From positions 4,167,001 to 4,231,000 of the forward strand of contig JBBBDQ010000310.1 of assembly GCA_037127315.1 (NCBI GenBank): a DNA stretch of 64,000 nt. The letters are read 5' to 3'. Origin of the DNA: Ascarosepion bandense. Lineage: Eukaryota; Mollusca; Cephalopoda; Sepiida; Sepiidae. The notes beneath the pieces were generated by a model, which ran no database searches, was not told the DNA's origin, and worked only from the letters and a program-made list of their open reading frames with translations. Shown piece after piece: positions 12,245 to 23,394 of this stretch (positions within the stretch are counted from its first letter, which is position 1; each line of letters begins with the position of its first letter). The translations under genes were made by a program, and so were the position numbers.

Positions 12245-12391
12245 CATAAGTGCATAACCTGACATTAGTTGAATTTTGATCTGAAGTTTTCACTACATCA
12301 TGTCCAATGTGATACATTGTTAAATTTGGTATTAATTATAAATTTCTACCTATAAGCCATTAATGCAGACTTTCCCAAAAACAGGTCAGTG

Positions 12392-12690
12392 GGCATTCAG
12401 TCAGTTAAATGCTATACGAGATACATGCTTGGATGATCATGTCTCATTTGATCCATGATTGACAGAGCAGAAGATTTTCCCGCAGTAGGTTACCATTTTT
12501 TTTCTGAGGTAGAGTGGTTGCCAGCCAAGACTACAGAACGCAATTTGTCCTGCTATTTAACCCATAGCTGGTAAGAGAAGAGATTGATTCATACCTTTTC
12601 TAAAGTTTTTACGTGTAAGTGAATACAAATGGATTAAAACTCGGTTCTACTGATTTCCCATTCTGAGCCTATATCCATTACTTCACATCT
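12392..12690 (-). mobile_element. SINE-A (tRNA-derived), near full length
   Basis: The 3' tail is on the left (cagtcagttaaatgctatac). The tRNA-like head is on the right, where the minus strand has a 'ggatataggctcag' A-box region and a degraded B box. The central words 'ctatttaacccatagctgg' and 'gtaagtgaatacaa' are shared with copies at 15.2, 25.2, 32.8, 45.2 and 50.4 kb. This resembles the tRNA-derived SINEs known from octopus; I did not verify a family name. Confidence 0.8.
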
Positions 12691-12850
12691 CATATCAGTA
12701 GATATTAATGGGCTAATATCCACAAACAAATTAAATGAATTACTGAAGAAGAAAATTATGCTACAAAATTATTATTTGTTGTGTAGAATAAATACTTTTT
12801 TCATCATTAAGTTATGGATTTCGCAGACAAACCTGCTGCTCATCAGACCC

Positions 12851-12888
<38 letters not shown>

Positions 12889-13023
12889 TTTCCATTTTTT
12901 AAATGAGTTATTTTGTTACCCAGGTTTCTACCATAAGTGGTGTCTTCAGGCGATTTTTAGTAACTGATTTTAATGTTTACCGTTTTTCTTTTTAAGAACG
13001 CTCTTGTAATGGTGTTTTATTTG

Positions 13024-13066
<43 letters not shown>

Positions 13067-13920
13067 GTATGTGTGTTTAAATTTATGCTAGCATATAAAT
13101 GCGCATATTTGCTTATGAATATGTATCAATAGATAGGTGTGCAAATATACTGTATGTAAAATGAAGAAATAAAAGACAAGAAAAAAACGTGGCAATTAAA
13201 TTTTCTTTAAATTTCAATACAGGAAACAAATTCTGATAATTTTTACACCTTACCAAATCACTCAAGTCATTTTTACATTTTTTGTACATATATTTTTACA
13301 TTAAAACAAGAATGCCACAAATTAACAAAGAAAGACCATTTGCTGAGTATAACAGGAATATTGATTTACTTACAAAAACGCCTTTTCTTGTCTTTTTTAT
13401 TCCTAATCAGTCAACTAATGAAGTGAAGCATGAATTAAAATTGAAAAAAAGCACTGATTGGATTTAAGAAAGGAAAGAAAACAAGAAATCCCAGGAATTT
13501 CTTTGCAACAATTCTATTGAATAGAGTAGAAAAGCACAACAGTTGGTGGGAGGTTCCAAGGTAATAGCCATCAAAATTTTATCACCTAAGCCACCATAAT
13601 CTGTAATCTATTTTTGTACAAACTAAAAATGCTGACATTCAAACTTTTTAAACATCACAGTATGTCTTTTGAAGTGTTTCCTCATCAAAAATATTTTCAC
13701 AGTTTCTGTTTTACTCATTAGGCTTAAATTAAAATACTTTTTGTTTCTGCACACTAAGCACACACAAATATATATGCCTTCACTGAAGTTAAATGATCTT
13801 ATCTACATCTTATATAAACTTTGTATTTGTAGCACTTGTAGATCTTGTGTAGGATTGAAATTGAGTAAATTGATATTATTCAGCCCTAATTTAATCAAAG
13901 AGAAAAATCATTTATTATGA
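12691..13920. repeat. AT-rich DNA with two TA microsatellites
   Basis: TA dinucleotide runs lie at 12854-12884 and 13027-13059, the second followed by CA/TG repeats. Nothing else is recognised. Short open frames here run through the repeats. Confidence 0.7.
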
Positions 13921-14400
13921 GTAGGTATAATCTTAACAGTATAAGACATGCAGATGACACTGACTTGTAAAGAAAACTACAGGACCTCTTAGACAGAGTG
14001 GTAGAAGAAAAAAAGAAACACAAAAAAAACTAACCATCAAATGTATGGCCATCAGCAAGAGAAAAATCCCAAGATGCAAGTACAGTTTTGAAATATAAAC
14101 ATCAAGCAGGTGCAGAAGTTTAAATATCTGGGAAGGATTTTAACAGAGGTTAGAAAATGCAATATCAAGATCCAGACATGTGTTTGGATCAGCAAAGAAG
14201 CATTCTAAAAACTAAGCAAGGTGCTCAGAAATAAAAAAATCTTCATTAAAAACAAAAGAAAAGAGTACTGGATTGTTGCAGGTTATCCATCCTCTTATAT
14301 GGTAGTAAATGCTGGACAATCTCCCCACAGATAAAGAGAAAACGAGAAGTAGCGGAAATGTGCTAGAGGTAGTTTTTCCCAACAATGCATGTTGCTACAA
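13921..14400 (+). mobile_element. RTE-like LINE remnant (LINE-1), RT palm region
   Basis: This is the only LINE-1 copy here that still includes the catalytic palm. RHADDT at 13944-13961 is a mutated form of the reverse transcriptase YADD box (Tyr to His). It is followed by 'VQKFKYLGRILTE' near 14112-14150, 'KLSKVLRNKKIFI', 'LLYGSKCWTISPQ' in shifted frames and a broken 'AEMC' segment. Multiple stops and frameshifts make it inactive. Confidence 0.75.
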
Positions 14401-15173
14401 AACCAAAATACTAACTTAAAAACTTGAATAGCCTCATCAGATCAAGAGTCTCATATGGCTGTCGTGCATGGCACCAAACTTGTTCAGAAATATCTAAGCT
14501 GTCAGCATTATAAAACCGCTTTCTCAGATTGATGAATAACAGTTAAATGAAGCCTGTAGGTCTTAGCAAGAATCATCCCTCTTTGAGACTCATGGACTGA
14601 CATTACAGAATCACAAAGAACTGTGTCATATTTAAGAAACCAAATCACTTGAGAACATTCAGTGACATAAATGACTAAAACAAATAGAAAAGAAAAGAGA
14701 AAAGAATGACATAATCAAAATATTGATATTTCACTCTACTTCAAACAAAAGGTTAGGAAGAAAGCCCTTTTCAATACTAGAAAGAGCATTTAGTGGTTGA
14801 AAAGAATTTATTTTTTCTGAAAAATCATTTTAAGAAAAATTTTATAAATTTCAACCAACAGGTGGATTGGCTGGTTAGTCAGTGAATGATGAATGTTTCC
14901 TTGCTGGAGACTTTTGCATCAACACAACATTCACTCATATGAAATGGATCCTCTATTAATAAATATTAAATTTGTCTTAACAAAGGAATGGCTAATATTG
15001 CCATTAATCTGAGAACCTTTCAGCACCTTATGTGTGCATATATGACATTTAGGAAGGTAGCACAAATTGATTAATAAATTTGGATAATAGAGAAAGTAAA
15101 CCATTATAGTTTTACAAACATGCTTGATGAAGAAATGCCATAACTGTTAATTTTCAAGAACTTACTGAGAGAT
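14401..15173. other. AT-rich DNA with possible mariner end near 14900
   Basis: The word acttttgcatcaacacaa (about 14910-14930) resembles acttttgcatcaacataa near 48815, which follows mariner remnant 5. It could be an isolated mariner terminus. Otherwise nothing is recognised. Confidence 0.35.
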
Positions 15174-15482
15174 AATCAGTCAGTTAAGTGCCATACATAA
15201 TACACGCTTGGGTGATCATGTCTTGAAAGAGACATGACTGACTGAGCAGAAGATTATCCCGCAGTAGGTTGCCATTGCTTTCTGCGGTAGACTGGTTGCC
15301 AACCAAGGCTATAGAACCCAATCTGTCCTGCTATTTAACCCATAACTGGAAGGAAGAGACGGATTAATGCCTTTCCCAAGGGTATTTGCGCGTAAGTGAA
15401 TACAACGGATTCAACTGGAATTCGAACTTGGCTCCCCGGTTTCTCATTCCTAGCCGATATCCACTGTACCTAAACGCACATA
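15174..15482 (-). mobile_element. SINE-A, well preserved
   Basis: One of the two best SINE-A copies. The minus strand reads from the tRNA-like head (taggtacagtggatatcggc as A box; aagttcgaattccagt as B box) through 'cacttacgcgcaaataccc' and 'tatgggttaaatagcagg' to the tail ending in taactgactga. Retained CpGs suggest it is younger than the copies at 12.4 or 20.0 kb. Confidence 0.88.
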
Positions 15483-16894
15483 TTCCTTGTTAAAAAATGT
15501 TTCTTCTTTCTCAGTTTTTTTGCTTAACTCTCAGACTTAAATTTTTTAATGTGATGATTTTAGAAAAAGCAATATAAAGCTGTTGATGGCAAAAGCATTG
15601 TCAAATATCTTAAAATTTGCTTCTATTATTTATTAAAAACTTAATTCAATAGAATAGTTAATGCTTTTTTTTCTCAGTGGAATTATTAATGAATTTTGGG
15701 ATCATAATTTAAGATGCTAAAATTAAAATGTTTCAGGGAATATAAAAAGCATAACACATGTAGGTTGCTAGTAATGAAATGACATATTAATATATAGATT
15801 TCATTTTTCTGGGGTAAATGAGCAGAAGTCAGTATTACTAATTAATTTATTAGTGATCTCTAGTCATGCAATTATCGAATGATCTGTTTCAAGTATTTTA
15901 TTAAAATAACTGAGTTATCAACTGCTTCTTGTGATCTCTCATGTTACAAAACTTTTAGAATTTTCCCACTGCTTCTACTCAATTTTTGTGTATTAATTAA
16001 TTAATGTTTGTAAACAGATCAAGAAATTCCCACATATTTAAAACCTAAGTCTTCCACTGAACTTTTCACATTAATTGCTAAGTTGTTTTTAAAAATTATC
16101 TTATATCACAGAGAAACTCAAAGACATTGCTTGATGCAAGTTTATATAGATTTTTTAAATCTTTGCCAAAATAACAGTAGACTTCATTTCCTTTTGTTGA
16201 TTTCAGGAAACTGTCAAGAAAGTAGAAATGTAAATCATAGAAAAAAGTATACAGAGAAGAACTGTACAAATATACTTCTTGTGCCCCAGTCTAAGATGAC
16301 TAAGTCAACAAAAGAAATAGTTAACCTCAGACATTGCTAACACTGGTGACTCAATATATGATACTAGTATTACTTGTTAAAATATCAAAGTTTTCTATTT
16401 AAATTTTCTCATGAATCATAATTCGTAATTTAATGGCTGAATAAGCATTTCACAAGTTCTATGACTTTAAAATACCCATGGAAATTCTCAAAGCTTAAGG
16501 ACTTCGACTTTAAGAAAATATTGTATGAATGAAGAAGTAACAGATAAAAAATGTAAAGTTCAAAGTTGATAAGGTTGACAAGGTTCTCCATTTCATTGAA
16601 GCATACAAGAAATACCTGAGAGTATTATTACATCCTGTCTTTTCTTTCTTTCTTTTTCTCACTGAAAGCAAACAGCATCTCCTATGTCCTTTTTGTCTTA
16701 CCACTCAATCAAACTTGAATATTGGCAGAGCATAATGTACATGCTAACTAAGGAACAAGCAGAATTATGATATGCTAATGACAGCATGAGTATTAAGATA
16801 GCAAATAATAATATAATATAACTAAACTTGTCTAACTTCCAAGAATATCATAATAAAAACAATTAACGAGAGACTGAATTCAGTTTACTTATCC
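15483..16894. other. AT-rich DNA, no recognised feature
   Basis: An 85-codon open frame at 16083-16340 has no recognised motif. A splice-acceptor-like 'ttgatttcag' lies inside it, but I see no supporting exon structure. Confidence 0.4.
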
Positions 16895-17520
16895 CATTTA
16901 AACAAGTACAAAAACTTAAATATCTAAATTGTGTTTTTATAGAGGATGGAAAATGTAACACCGAGATCTGAAGATGTATTAAGATGGGCAAAGAAGCATT
17001 CCAAAAGTGAAACAGTGTATTAAGAGACAGAAAAATTTTGTTAGAATCAAAGAAATGAGTATTGAACTGTCATGTGATATCTGTTCTCCTGTATGGCAGC
17101 AAATGCTAGACAATCTCCTCAAAGATGAAAAAGATACTTGTAGCAACAGAAATGTGGTTATACAAAAAAGATGCTGGATACACCATGGACTGAACATGTG
17201 AGCAACAAGGAGATTTTAGAGAAAATTGAAACAAAAATGAAACTTATAATTAACATCTAAAAATGGCTGTTGAAATTTCTGGTTCACATAACGAGGAAGG
17301 AGGTCTTGGAAAACATGATACTCACAGGATAGATTGAGAGACAAAGAAACATGATGAAACATACTTGATGAACTTGAGTAAATGGATGGTAGAACAGGAT
17401 TTGGAAGAAATAACAAAAAGATAAAATTTATTAAGAGTGAAAAAAGACAGGAAGATGTGGAGGGTACTGATCGCCTATGTCCTGAAAGGATACAGCATAT
17501 AAAAGAAGAATCCTATTTCT
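16895..17520 (+). mobile_element. RTE-like LINE remnant (LINE-1), RT C-terminus to 3' UTR
   Basis: The block order is complete though in broken frames: 'LKYLNCVFIEDGKCNTEI', 'KMGKEAFQK', 'VLRDRKILLESKK', 'LNCHVISVLLYGS', 'TEMWLYKKDAG', 'EEGGLGKHDTHRI', LSKWMVEQDLEEITKR, then KDRKMWRVLIAYVLKGY and stop near 17505. The 3' UTR that follows becomes the left arm of an inverted repeat (17441-17874). This is the best reference copy of LINE-1 in the window for the C-terminal part. Confidence 0.8.
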
Positions 17521-17874
17521 CATGATGCCCCTAATCCATTTTCATTTTGAATATATATAAAACATTTATTTATTCTGTACACAACACTATCAAATTGTTT
17601 TTTGAAATTAATAATAAAAAATAATTGCCTAAAATGGATTACTTTATCATTCCATTTCAGTCTAAAGTGTTTATAAAGTAAAATGTCATATGACTATGTA
17701 CATTATATATAGTGAATACATGGTAAACCCACTGTATACAGAATAAATAAATGTTTTATATATATTCAAAATGAAAATAAATTAGAGACATCATGAGAAA
17801 TAGAATTTTTCTTATATGTGCCATTTCCTTTCAGGATGTAGGCAATAGCTTTCTACATCTTCCTGTCTTTTTTG
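17441..17874. repeat. Inverted repeat of LINE-1 3' tails
   Basis: The left arm (17441-17583) and right arm (17733-17874) are reverse complements over about 140 bases with modest divergence, separated by about 150 bases. Shared words are aaaaagacaggaagatgt, atttctcatgatg and 'catttatttattctgta'. The left arm is the end and 3' UTR of the LINE-1 copy. The right arm is the tail of the minus-strand SINE-D to its right. Confidence 0.85.
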
Positions 17875-18060
17875 ACACTGGTTGTTTTTAAACAGTGCAA
17901 TTAATTTCTGCCAGCTTTCAGATCAAAAGTTCTAATAAAAAAATGTGCCTTCAATAGGATTTGAATCTGCATTCTCTCTTTTAATCTTGGAAACTGCTGT
18001 CAAGCCAAGTATATTTTAACATTAACCTACAGGTAGCCATTATAGTAAAATATGGCCCAA
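17733..18060 (-). mobile_element. SINE-D: tRNA-like head joined to a LINE-1 3' tail
   Basis: Reading the minus strand, a degraded tRNA-like segment near 18000-17950 (with 'gcagattcaaatcc' as a B-box-like word) leads through a short body into about 140 bases homologous to the LINE-1 terminus and 3' UTR. A SINE carrying its partner LINE's 3' end is the classic arrangement for mobilisation in trans. The head identification is weaker than the tail identification. Confidence 0.55.
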
Positions 18061-19389
18061 TTACCATCTATAAAATATGAACATCTTTCATTGGGACCTT
18101 TTGAGGTCTATATCTGCTAAATTTATGTTTATGTCTAAAACATAACAATTTTTAAACAATTTTTTCTGTCCAACATTACTCTTTATTTTATTTTCTTCAT
18201 CTTTACATTTTGTTAGAGACTTTCAATCTCTAGCTGATAGACATTTCACAGTTAAAAAAAAAACAGTTACATCTACTCAAACATATATACCCAATACATA
18301 TAACATTTATAGTAATATGAAATAATGGCAAATTTTCTCTAAAAAAAAGTCATTGTTTAAAAAGTTACAGTAAAATCAATATAGAAGCTACCCAAAATAA
18401 TTTGTTTATATTTCTAAGATGAGGTATTAACATTATTCAGGCATTAAACATTGTGAATATGACAATAAAAAAACAAGTCTGAATAATGTAAATAAACCAA
18501 AATAAGTTTGATCCAGATATTATCATAATGACAATTCCAACTAATTGCATCAGGGGCTTTAGTTATTTTTCTTATTTTATAGTGCAATATACAAAATGTC
18601 TTAACTTGATTGATCATATAGCAATCTGAAAAGGAGTCAATGATATCAAATCACTAAAAAGGTAGTGAGAATTTATTTTTCTTGATAAAACACACACTTA
18701 TTTACCATTTATTAATGAATGCTTGCCACTTATTATGCAATTTTATATTCAACATTTACCAATTTGGAATTTTGAAGCTAAGAAATAAATGTAAACATTT
18801 AACAATGTAAGTTCAGAAAAATAAAAAAACTTGATGGTTGTATTTTAAATATTACTTGTCCCAGCCTGTTGATTTCTATTTATAGAATTGATAAGCATTA
18901 AAATTAAACTTATCCATTTGAAAATATATTTTAAGAGCCACAGCATTGATGCATATATAATAGACTTGGAATAATTGCCCAACACAGGAAAATCAAAAAA
19001 TTTTCCTTTGTGAAAAATCAAAACTATATTTTTGCATTTTCTAAAATTAGTCTAGATTATAGCATTCATGGCTAAATTGAGCTAAAAGTGAAAGTCATGT
19101 CACACAAAAAGAAAAGTATTGAAAATAAAGATGAATATTTTAGCTGGTAGGCACTGCAAATGTATGGATGTCAGTGAAAATAACAGACTCATTGAAAATT
19201 AACTAGTGTGTATTTTTGACCTGAAGTAGTCAAGATAATGCATTGACAGGAAATAGACAAAATCAAAAAAGAAAAAAAAGTGATAGTTCAATGATTTTTA
19301 TGTAATCTGTCAAGTCTGGCACAAGGTCATGTTTTAAGAACACTATGTGAAGATTAAGTAGTTTTTTATATCTTGGTAGATATTTGAAG
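18061..19389. other. AT-rich DNA, no recognised feature
   Basis: Nothing recognised on either strand. Confidence 0.45.
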
Positions 19390-19636
19390 TTTGCTCTGAA
19401 AGTAATGCCTTCTATTTTATTTTGTTGGCCTATGATGTCAGAAGATGTTGGTGTAGAGTTTGACCTTTCCTGATAATAACCTATATTTATTGCCTTCTTA
19501 TAGATATCATTCCAATAAAATGGTATCCGACATAAAAGTGAGTACAAAGCAAAAGTAAATATAATTTCTTCTCTGTACTCCTTATCTGTCATAGTTTCCA
19601 TGTTAATAAACAGTAGGTATTACTTTTGGAGCACCC
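19390..19636 (+). mobile_element. Mariner deletion derivative (MITE-like), about 247 bp
   Basis: The left terminus (gctctgaaagtaatgcct, from 19393) and the right terminus (aggtattacttttggagc, 19615-19632) are imperfect inverted repeats of the 'CCAAAAGTAATGCC' mariner type. The left part matches the usual 5' leader of that lineage, including a transposase start at 19520 reading MVSDIKVSTKQK and then stops. Almost all of the transposase is missing, so this is an internally deleted non-autonomous copy. It is a different lineage from mariners 1 and 2. Confidence 0.75.
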
Positions 19637-20007
19637 CTTGTGCTAAAATAGTCATCCTTTGAGTGTAGTCAACTGAAGCACTAAAAAAACTAATAATAAA
19701 CAGTTTTATGCAATTAATCAAGAAATTTTCTGATTTTTTACATAAAAATGCTATGTGCATCCAAATGTTTTTTGTATATGTAACACTTTTCACATAGTGC
19801 ACAGATACTACACTGATCATAGAGAAGTTCAAGGGAGTGAGGTTTTAATTCTAGGCATCATCTTTCATGGGTTCTCCCCTTCCTCCTCAGTACCATTAGG
19901 AATATGGAGTTACTGTTTTAATATGTTTAGTCTTGATGTCATGCTTTCTGTAGTAAATAGGTATTTACAGGATGAAGTTATCAGCCCCATGTTCAACCAG
20001 TTTTGAA
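19637..20007. other. No recognised feature
   Basis: An 83-codon plus-strand open frame runs through this segment into the SINE fragment. It has no motif I recognise. Confidence 0.4.
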
Positions 20008-20200
20008 TTCAGTTTGTTGCTGATCAAGGCTAGAGAGCACAATCTGGCCTGATATTCAACATATCTGAAGAGATAAGAGATGAATTCATACATTTTCAAA
20101 AGGTATTTGTGTGAAAGTGAATATAGCCACCTCAGCTTTAATTTGAACTTAGCGCACCAATTCCACTTTGTACACTGATTACAGTATCATCAAGGTATTC
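20008..20200 (-). mobile_element. SINE-A fragment, old
   Basis: The body words 'ccaaggctatagagcacaat' (diverged), 'tatttgtgtgaaagtgaata' and a degraded head are recognisable. The left third with the tail is missing. Divergence is much greater than at 15.2 or 50.4 kb. Confidence 0.6.
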
Positions 20201-20500
20201 TATTAGTCTGATTTAATGGATTAAGTTGTCATTCTGCAATTTTTTTAATTTGTTAGTCTAAATTTTTAAATAAAGATGTCCTCAGTGAAATAATGATGCA
20301 AAGCAGCATTAATATCAAGGAGCTAAAGCCGTTACTGTAGTTCAGGGTTCATAAGCCATTTGTAGTGATTTTCATCATCATAGAATGTTCTTTAAATGTT
20401 ACCTTGTGCCAAACACTTTTTATTAAATTATCTCTAAAGCAGTTATCAAAGTCTAATGTAGTGATTCTCAACTGCTGTGCTGTGTGAAATATTGTCATGG

Positions 20501-20509
<9 letters not shown>
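20201..20509. other. AT-rich DNA, no recognised feature
   Basis: Nothing recognised. Confidence 0.4.

Positions 20510-20568
<59 letters not shown>
20510..20568. repeat. Compound TA / GA microsatellite
   Basis: A TA run (20510-20541) passes directly into a GA run (20542-20568). Confidence 0.95.
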
Positions 20569-21164
20569 ATAAAATAAAAGAACAAAATAGAAAATGTATC
20601 TCAATCTAAGATGTTTCACTTTTATAAAAGCTTCTTCAGAGACTGAAAGAAAATTTTTATTAATATCAAAAAGATATATGTTGTAATTTGGGGTTAATTC
20701 TTATTGGTCAGATATGTCCCATGTATTAGATAATAGCAAATTAAATAAAAAAAAATAAATTTATAAAAATAAAGAGACAAACAAAATGTTTTTTTAAAAA
20801 ATAATGCATGATTTTCTTGAAGAATGTATGCAAATGACATTTTGTTGAAAAGATCAAAAAATCACTCGACTAATAATTAAAGAACATTTATTTTATAACA
20901 AATATTTTTTTCCAACACAAACTCCCTCCTTGTAAATGCACTTAATTCAGTGATCAATATTAATCAAATACATCAAACAATATAAAGAAAGAATTTCAAA
21001 TTAAAATTCAGTTAATACCAGACTACAGACTTATTGATCATAAGTGCCCAAAAGTTAAAAAAAATTGAGAAAATAAAATCCTTAGCAAGAAGGAAGCTTT
21101 CCTTATAGGGAAGACTTTCATTGTGAAAAAGTATTTACAAGAATGAAAATAATAATAATACAGA
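20569..21164. other. AT-rich DNA, no recognised feature
   Basis: Nothing recognised. Confidence 0.45.
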
Positions 21165-21300
21165 AAGGAGCAATTCTCTTTCTAAGTGTCTCTTCTTCAT
21201 CTCTGAAGAGGTTGTCCACCATTAATCACTATAAAGGAGGACCAATGTTACATAACATTTCAACCCTCTTTTCTTTAAGGACATTTAATTCTTCAAAAGA
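21165..21300 (-). mobile_element. LINE-1 scrap
   Basis: The minus-strand translation carries a degraded 'EMLCNIGPPLL' followed by '.LMVDNLFRDEEE'. These align by order with 'LNCYVISVLLYGSECWTIS..MKKRLEA' in the better copies. It is too short for more detail. Confidence 0.5.
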
Positions 21301-21984
21301 GAAAGCACTCTTATCCCACATTTAATTTTTTTGCACTTTGTAAGTCTTGCCTTGTACCAAGCATGAATAACTTTTACCATAATGTTAGCTTAGTGCTCCA
21401 TAAATCTAACATTGTGCAAGTTTTAATTTATTCTGATTACATTGTTGGGAAATCTATTCTTTAGAAAGTTATTTCTAAATAAGAAAGAGGTTTTCCATTC
21501 AGAATAGATAAATAATGTCTACAAATTATTGTATATTTGTGTCTATATTTTAAAAACAAAATAGAGACACCAAGATTTCATAATCAATCAATGAATGACA
21601 AAAATAAAATTAATAAAAGAAATATTTCATTAAATTTTTTTAGATATTTTTCTTGAGAACTGACAATGATAAAGCATATTTTAGATATAAATTTTTGTTG
21701 CATTTTAGTGGATTTTATATTTATTGGTGGTTGCGCTTATGAAATCAATCCATTACAACATAAGAAATAAAATATTAAACCATATTCAAGTTCTGCTTAT
21801 GGTTGTTGATGACACTTTTGGAAATGGTATGAAACCATTACCTGTTTGATAAGTGGTAAAATTGATGGAATCTTGTCAATTATACAGGTTGCGATGGGTA
21901 AATTGTCGCTATTTTATATTTTTAATTTCACACATGCGCATTGTTTTTTGACTGTAAAATATAGTAGGGTCAGATTTGTTGGTA
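21301..21984. other. AT-rich DNA, no recognised feature
   Basis: Nothing recognised. Confidence 0.45.
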
Positions 21985-22195
21985 AGGGCCTCATACTCAA
22001 TGGAGGCCAACATCAAATGCCTTAATGCGATAGTGCTGCTCTGAGTCAAGAGGGTGGTTGCTGGAAGACCTTATATCTGGCAACAGGACTATGTACCATG
22101 CCACACAAGCAAGAGAACCTAGTCATGGCTATTGGTTTTTGTGACCACATCATCACTTTTGGCTTTGTACTCCATTTAAACTACAGTTAGAAAAT
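21985..22195 (+). pseudogene. Mariner transposase fragment 3 (catalytic core)
   Basis: From 22053 the plus strand reads VVAGRPYIWQQDYVPCHTSK. This matches the segment around the second catalytic Asp (22087-22089) of a mariner/maT-like transposase with the 'WQQD.APCHTS' signature. Upstream, 'MEANIKCLNAIVLL' fits the preceding block. Downstream, 'SWL', 'CDHI' and 'IW' words survive only through frameshifts. No termini were found, so it is an isolated remnant of a third mariner lineage. Confidence 0.65.
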
Positions 22196-22221
22196 CATTT
22201 GGTTACATTTAACATGGTGTA

Positions 22222-22335
22222 ATGATTAGCAAGCTTGTGTCACTAGATCAATTACAACTGAGTAGTGAATTCAGTCCTCACTGGGTGTGCCACACTACAC
22301 TATGCTTAGTAAATCACTATAACATCACATTTTAA
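22222..22335 (+). mobile_element. SINE-E, short tRNA-derived repeat
   Basis: A tRNA-like A box (tggtgtaatgattagcaagc) and B-box-like word (gtgaattcagtcctcac) are followed by 'ctatgcttagtaaatcact'. The same order occurs on the minus strand at 9140-9292. Confidence 0.65.
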
Positions 22336-22629
22336 ATATTTGATATATCTAAGATTTGTGCGCAGAGATCATATAAATCAATTTAATAAACGTGTTTGAT
22401 ATTACATAACTATTATAATAGATTTGATATGCAATAAAATTATGTTTATCATCCAAATAAGTGCTGTACATATGAAAATAAAGACTATACAAATATTTGA
22501 AAATATGTTTAGCTCCACATGTGTATGATTTAGGATTTAATGTTCCATAAAACTACATATGAAACAGTATCATTGGTTTGTAATTGTAGAATTTCAGAAT
22601 CTATTTGAGAAAGAACATTCAACATGACA
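22336..22629. other. AT-rich DNA, no recognised feature
   Basis: Nothing recognised. Confidence 0.4.
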
Positions 22630-23135
22630 TGAAAATAATGAATCCAGGGCCACTTGTATCCAAGTATTGCTGGATGCTAGGGTGGCTAACCAATCCTTAT
22701 TGCAGACACCTGCTCAGGTACATTTGTGTTTCAACACCTGGAGCCCACTTGTGGTTTATACTGAGTGAACCTTAGTTACAGTTTTTTGAGAGAGAGCTCA
22801 TTATTTTGCATGATCAACAGTCTCAACAAGGCCATTATGCCTAAACCCTTGGTCATGATGACTTGTGATGTCATGGCAAATCATCACAACCATCAATGGC
22901 TCCAAAACAGTTATGTCTATCCAATTTCACTCTCAAGGCTAAGGTCAACCTATGGTTTACATGCACTTTTCAAAAAAGCTGCATGCTGGGATCATCTCCC
23001 CTGGTCAATAATATCAAGAAGTCACCTTTTTGACAAATTGACCAAGGTGAGAACCCAGGTCTCATGGATGGAAAGCAAATACTTTAACCACTCAGCCATG
23101 TGCCCATACATTAACCACATTAACCATTATAAAGT
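22630..23135 (-). mobile_element. SINE-C, long (about 500 bp) tRNA-derived repeat
   Basis: On the minus strand, 23120-23050 reads like a tRNA: an A box in atggctgagtggttaaagta, then gagacctgggttctcacc as B box. About 430 bases of body follow. The same body occurs in the same orientation at 31765-32240 (shared words: gtatccaagtattgctg / atatccaagtattgctg; agacacctgctcagg / agatacctgctcagg). The length suggests a composite SINE with a long body. The 132-codon open frame at 22765 crosses this repeat and is not a gene. Confidence 0.75.
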
Positions 23136-23394
23136 AATTAGTGAGCCAAAATTTATCAGTTAAGTTAAAATGTTGAGCAATGTTTTTGAAAATGTAAGGA
23201 TCTACTTCAAAATAATTTTGGGAGTTGATATTATATATAAGTTGGTAGACCATAAAACCATGTCCACAATCTCAATAGCAATCTTGAACAATTTATTAAA
23301 CTTTGAAAATCAGCTTCAAAATTTTTGTAAAGCACAAAAATGTCTATATGCCAAAAAGATTCTTCTTTCAAATGCTGTGTCTCTTCAGGACATT
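23136..23394. other. AT-rich DNA, no recognised feature
   Basis: An 83-codon frame is present without a recognised motif. Confidence 0.4.

Noticed and set aside
19263..19601. 112-codon minus-strand open frame starting METMTDKEYRE
   Set aside because: It reads antisense through the mariner deletion derivative (19390-19636), including its terminal repeat, so it is not a gene.
23050..23120. Possible tRNA gene on the minus strand
   Set aside because: The A and B boxes are good, but about 430 bases of a dispersed repeat body follow and a second diverged copy exists, so it is the head of a SINE.
22765..23163. 132-codon open frame on the plus strand
   Set aside because: It lies entirely within the SINE-C repeat and its flank. 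The homologous copy at 31.8 kb does not keep it.
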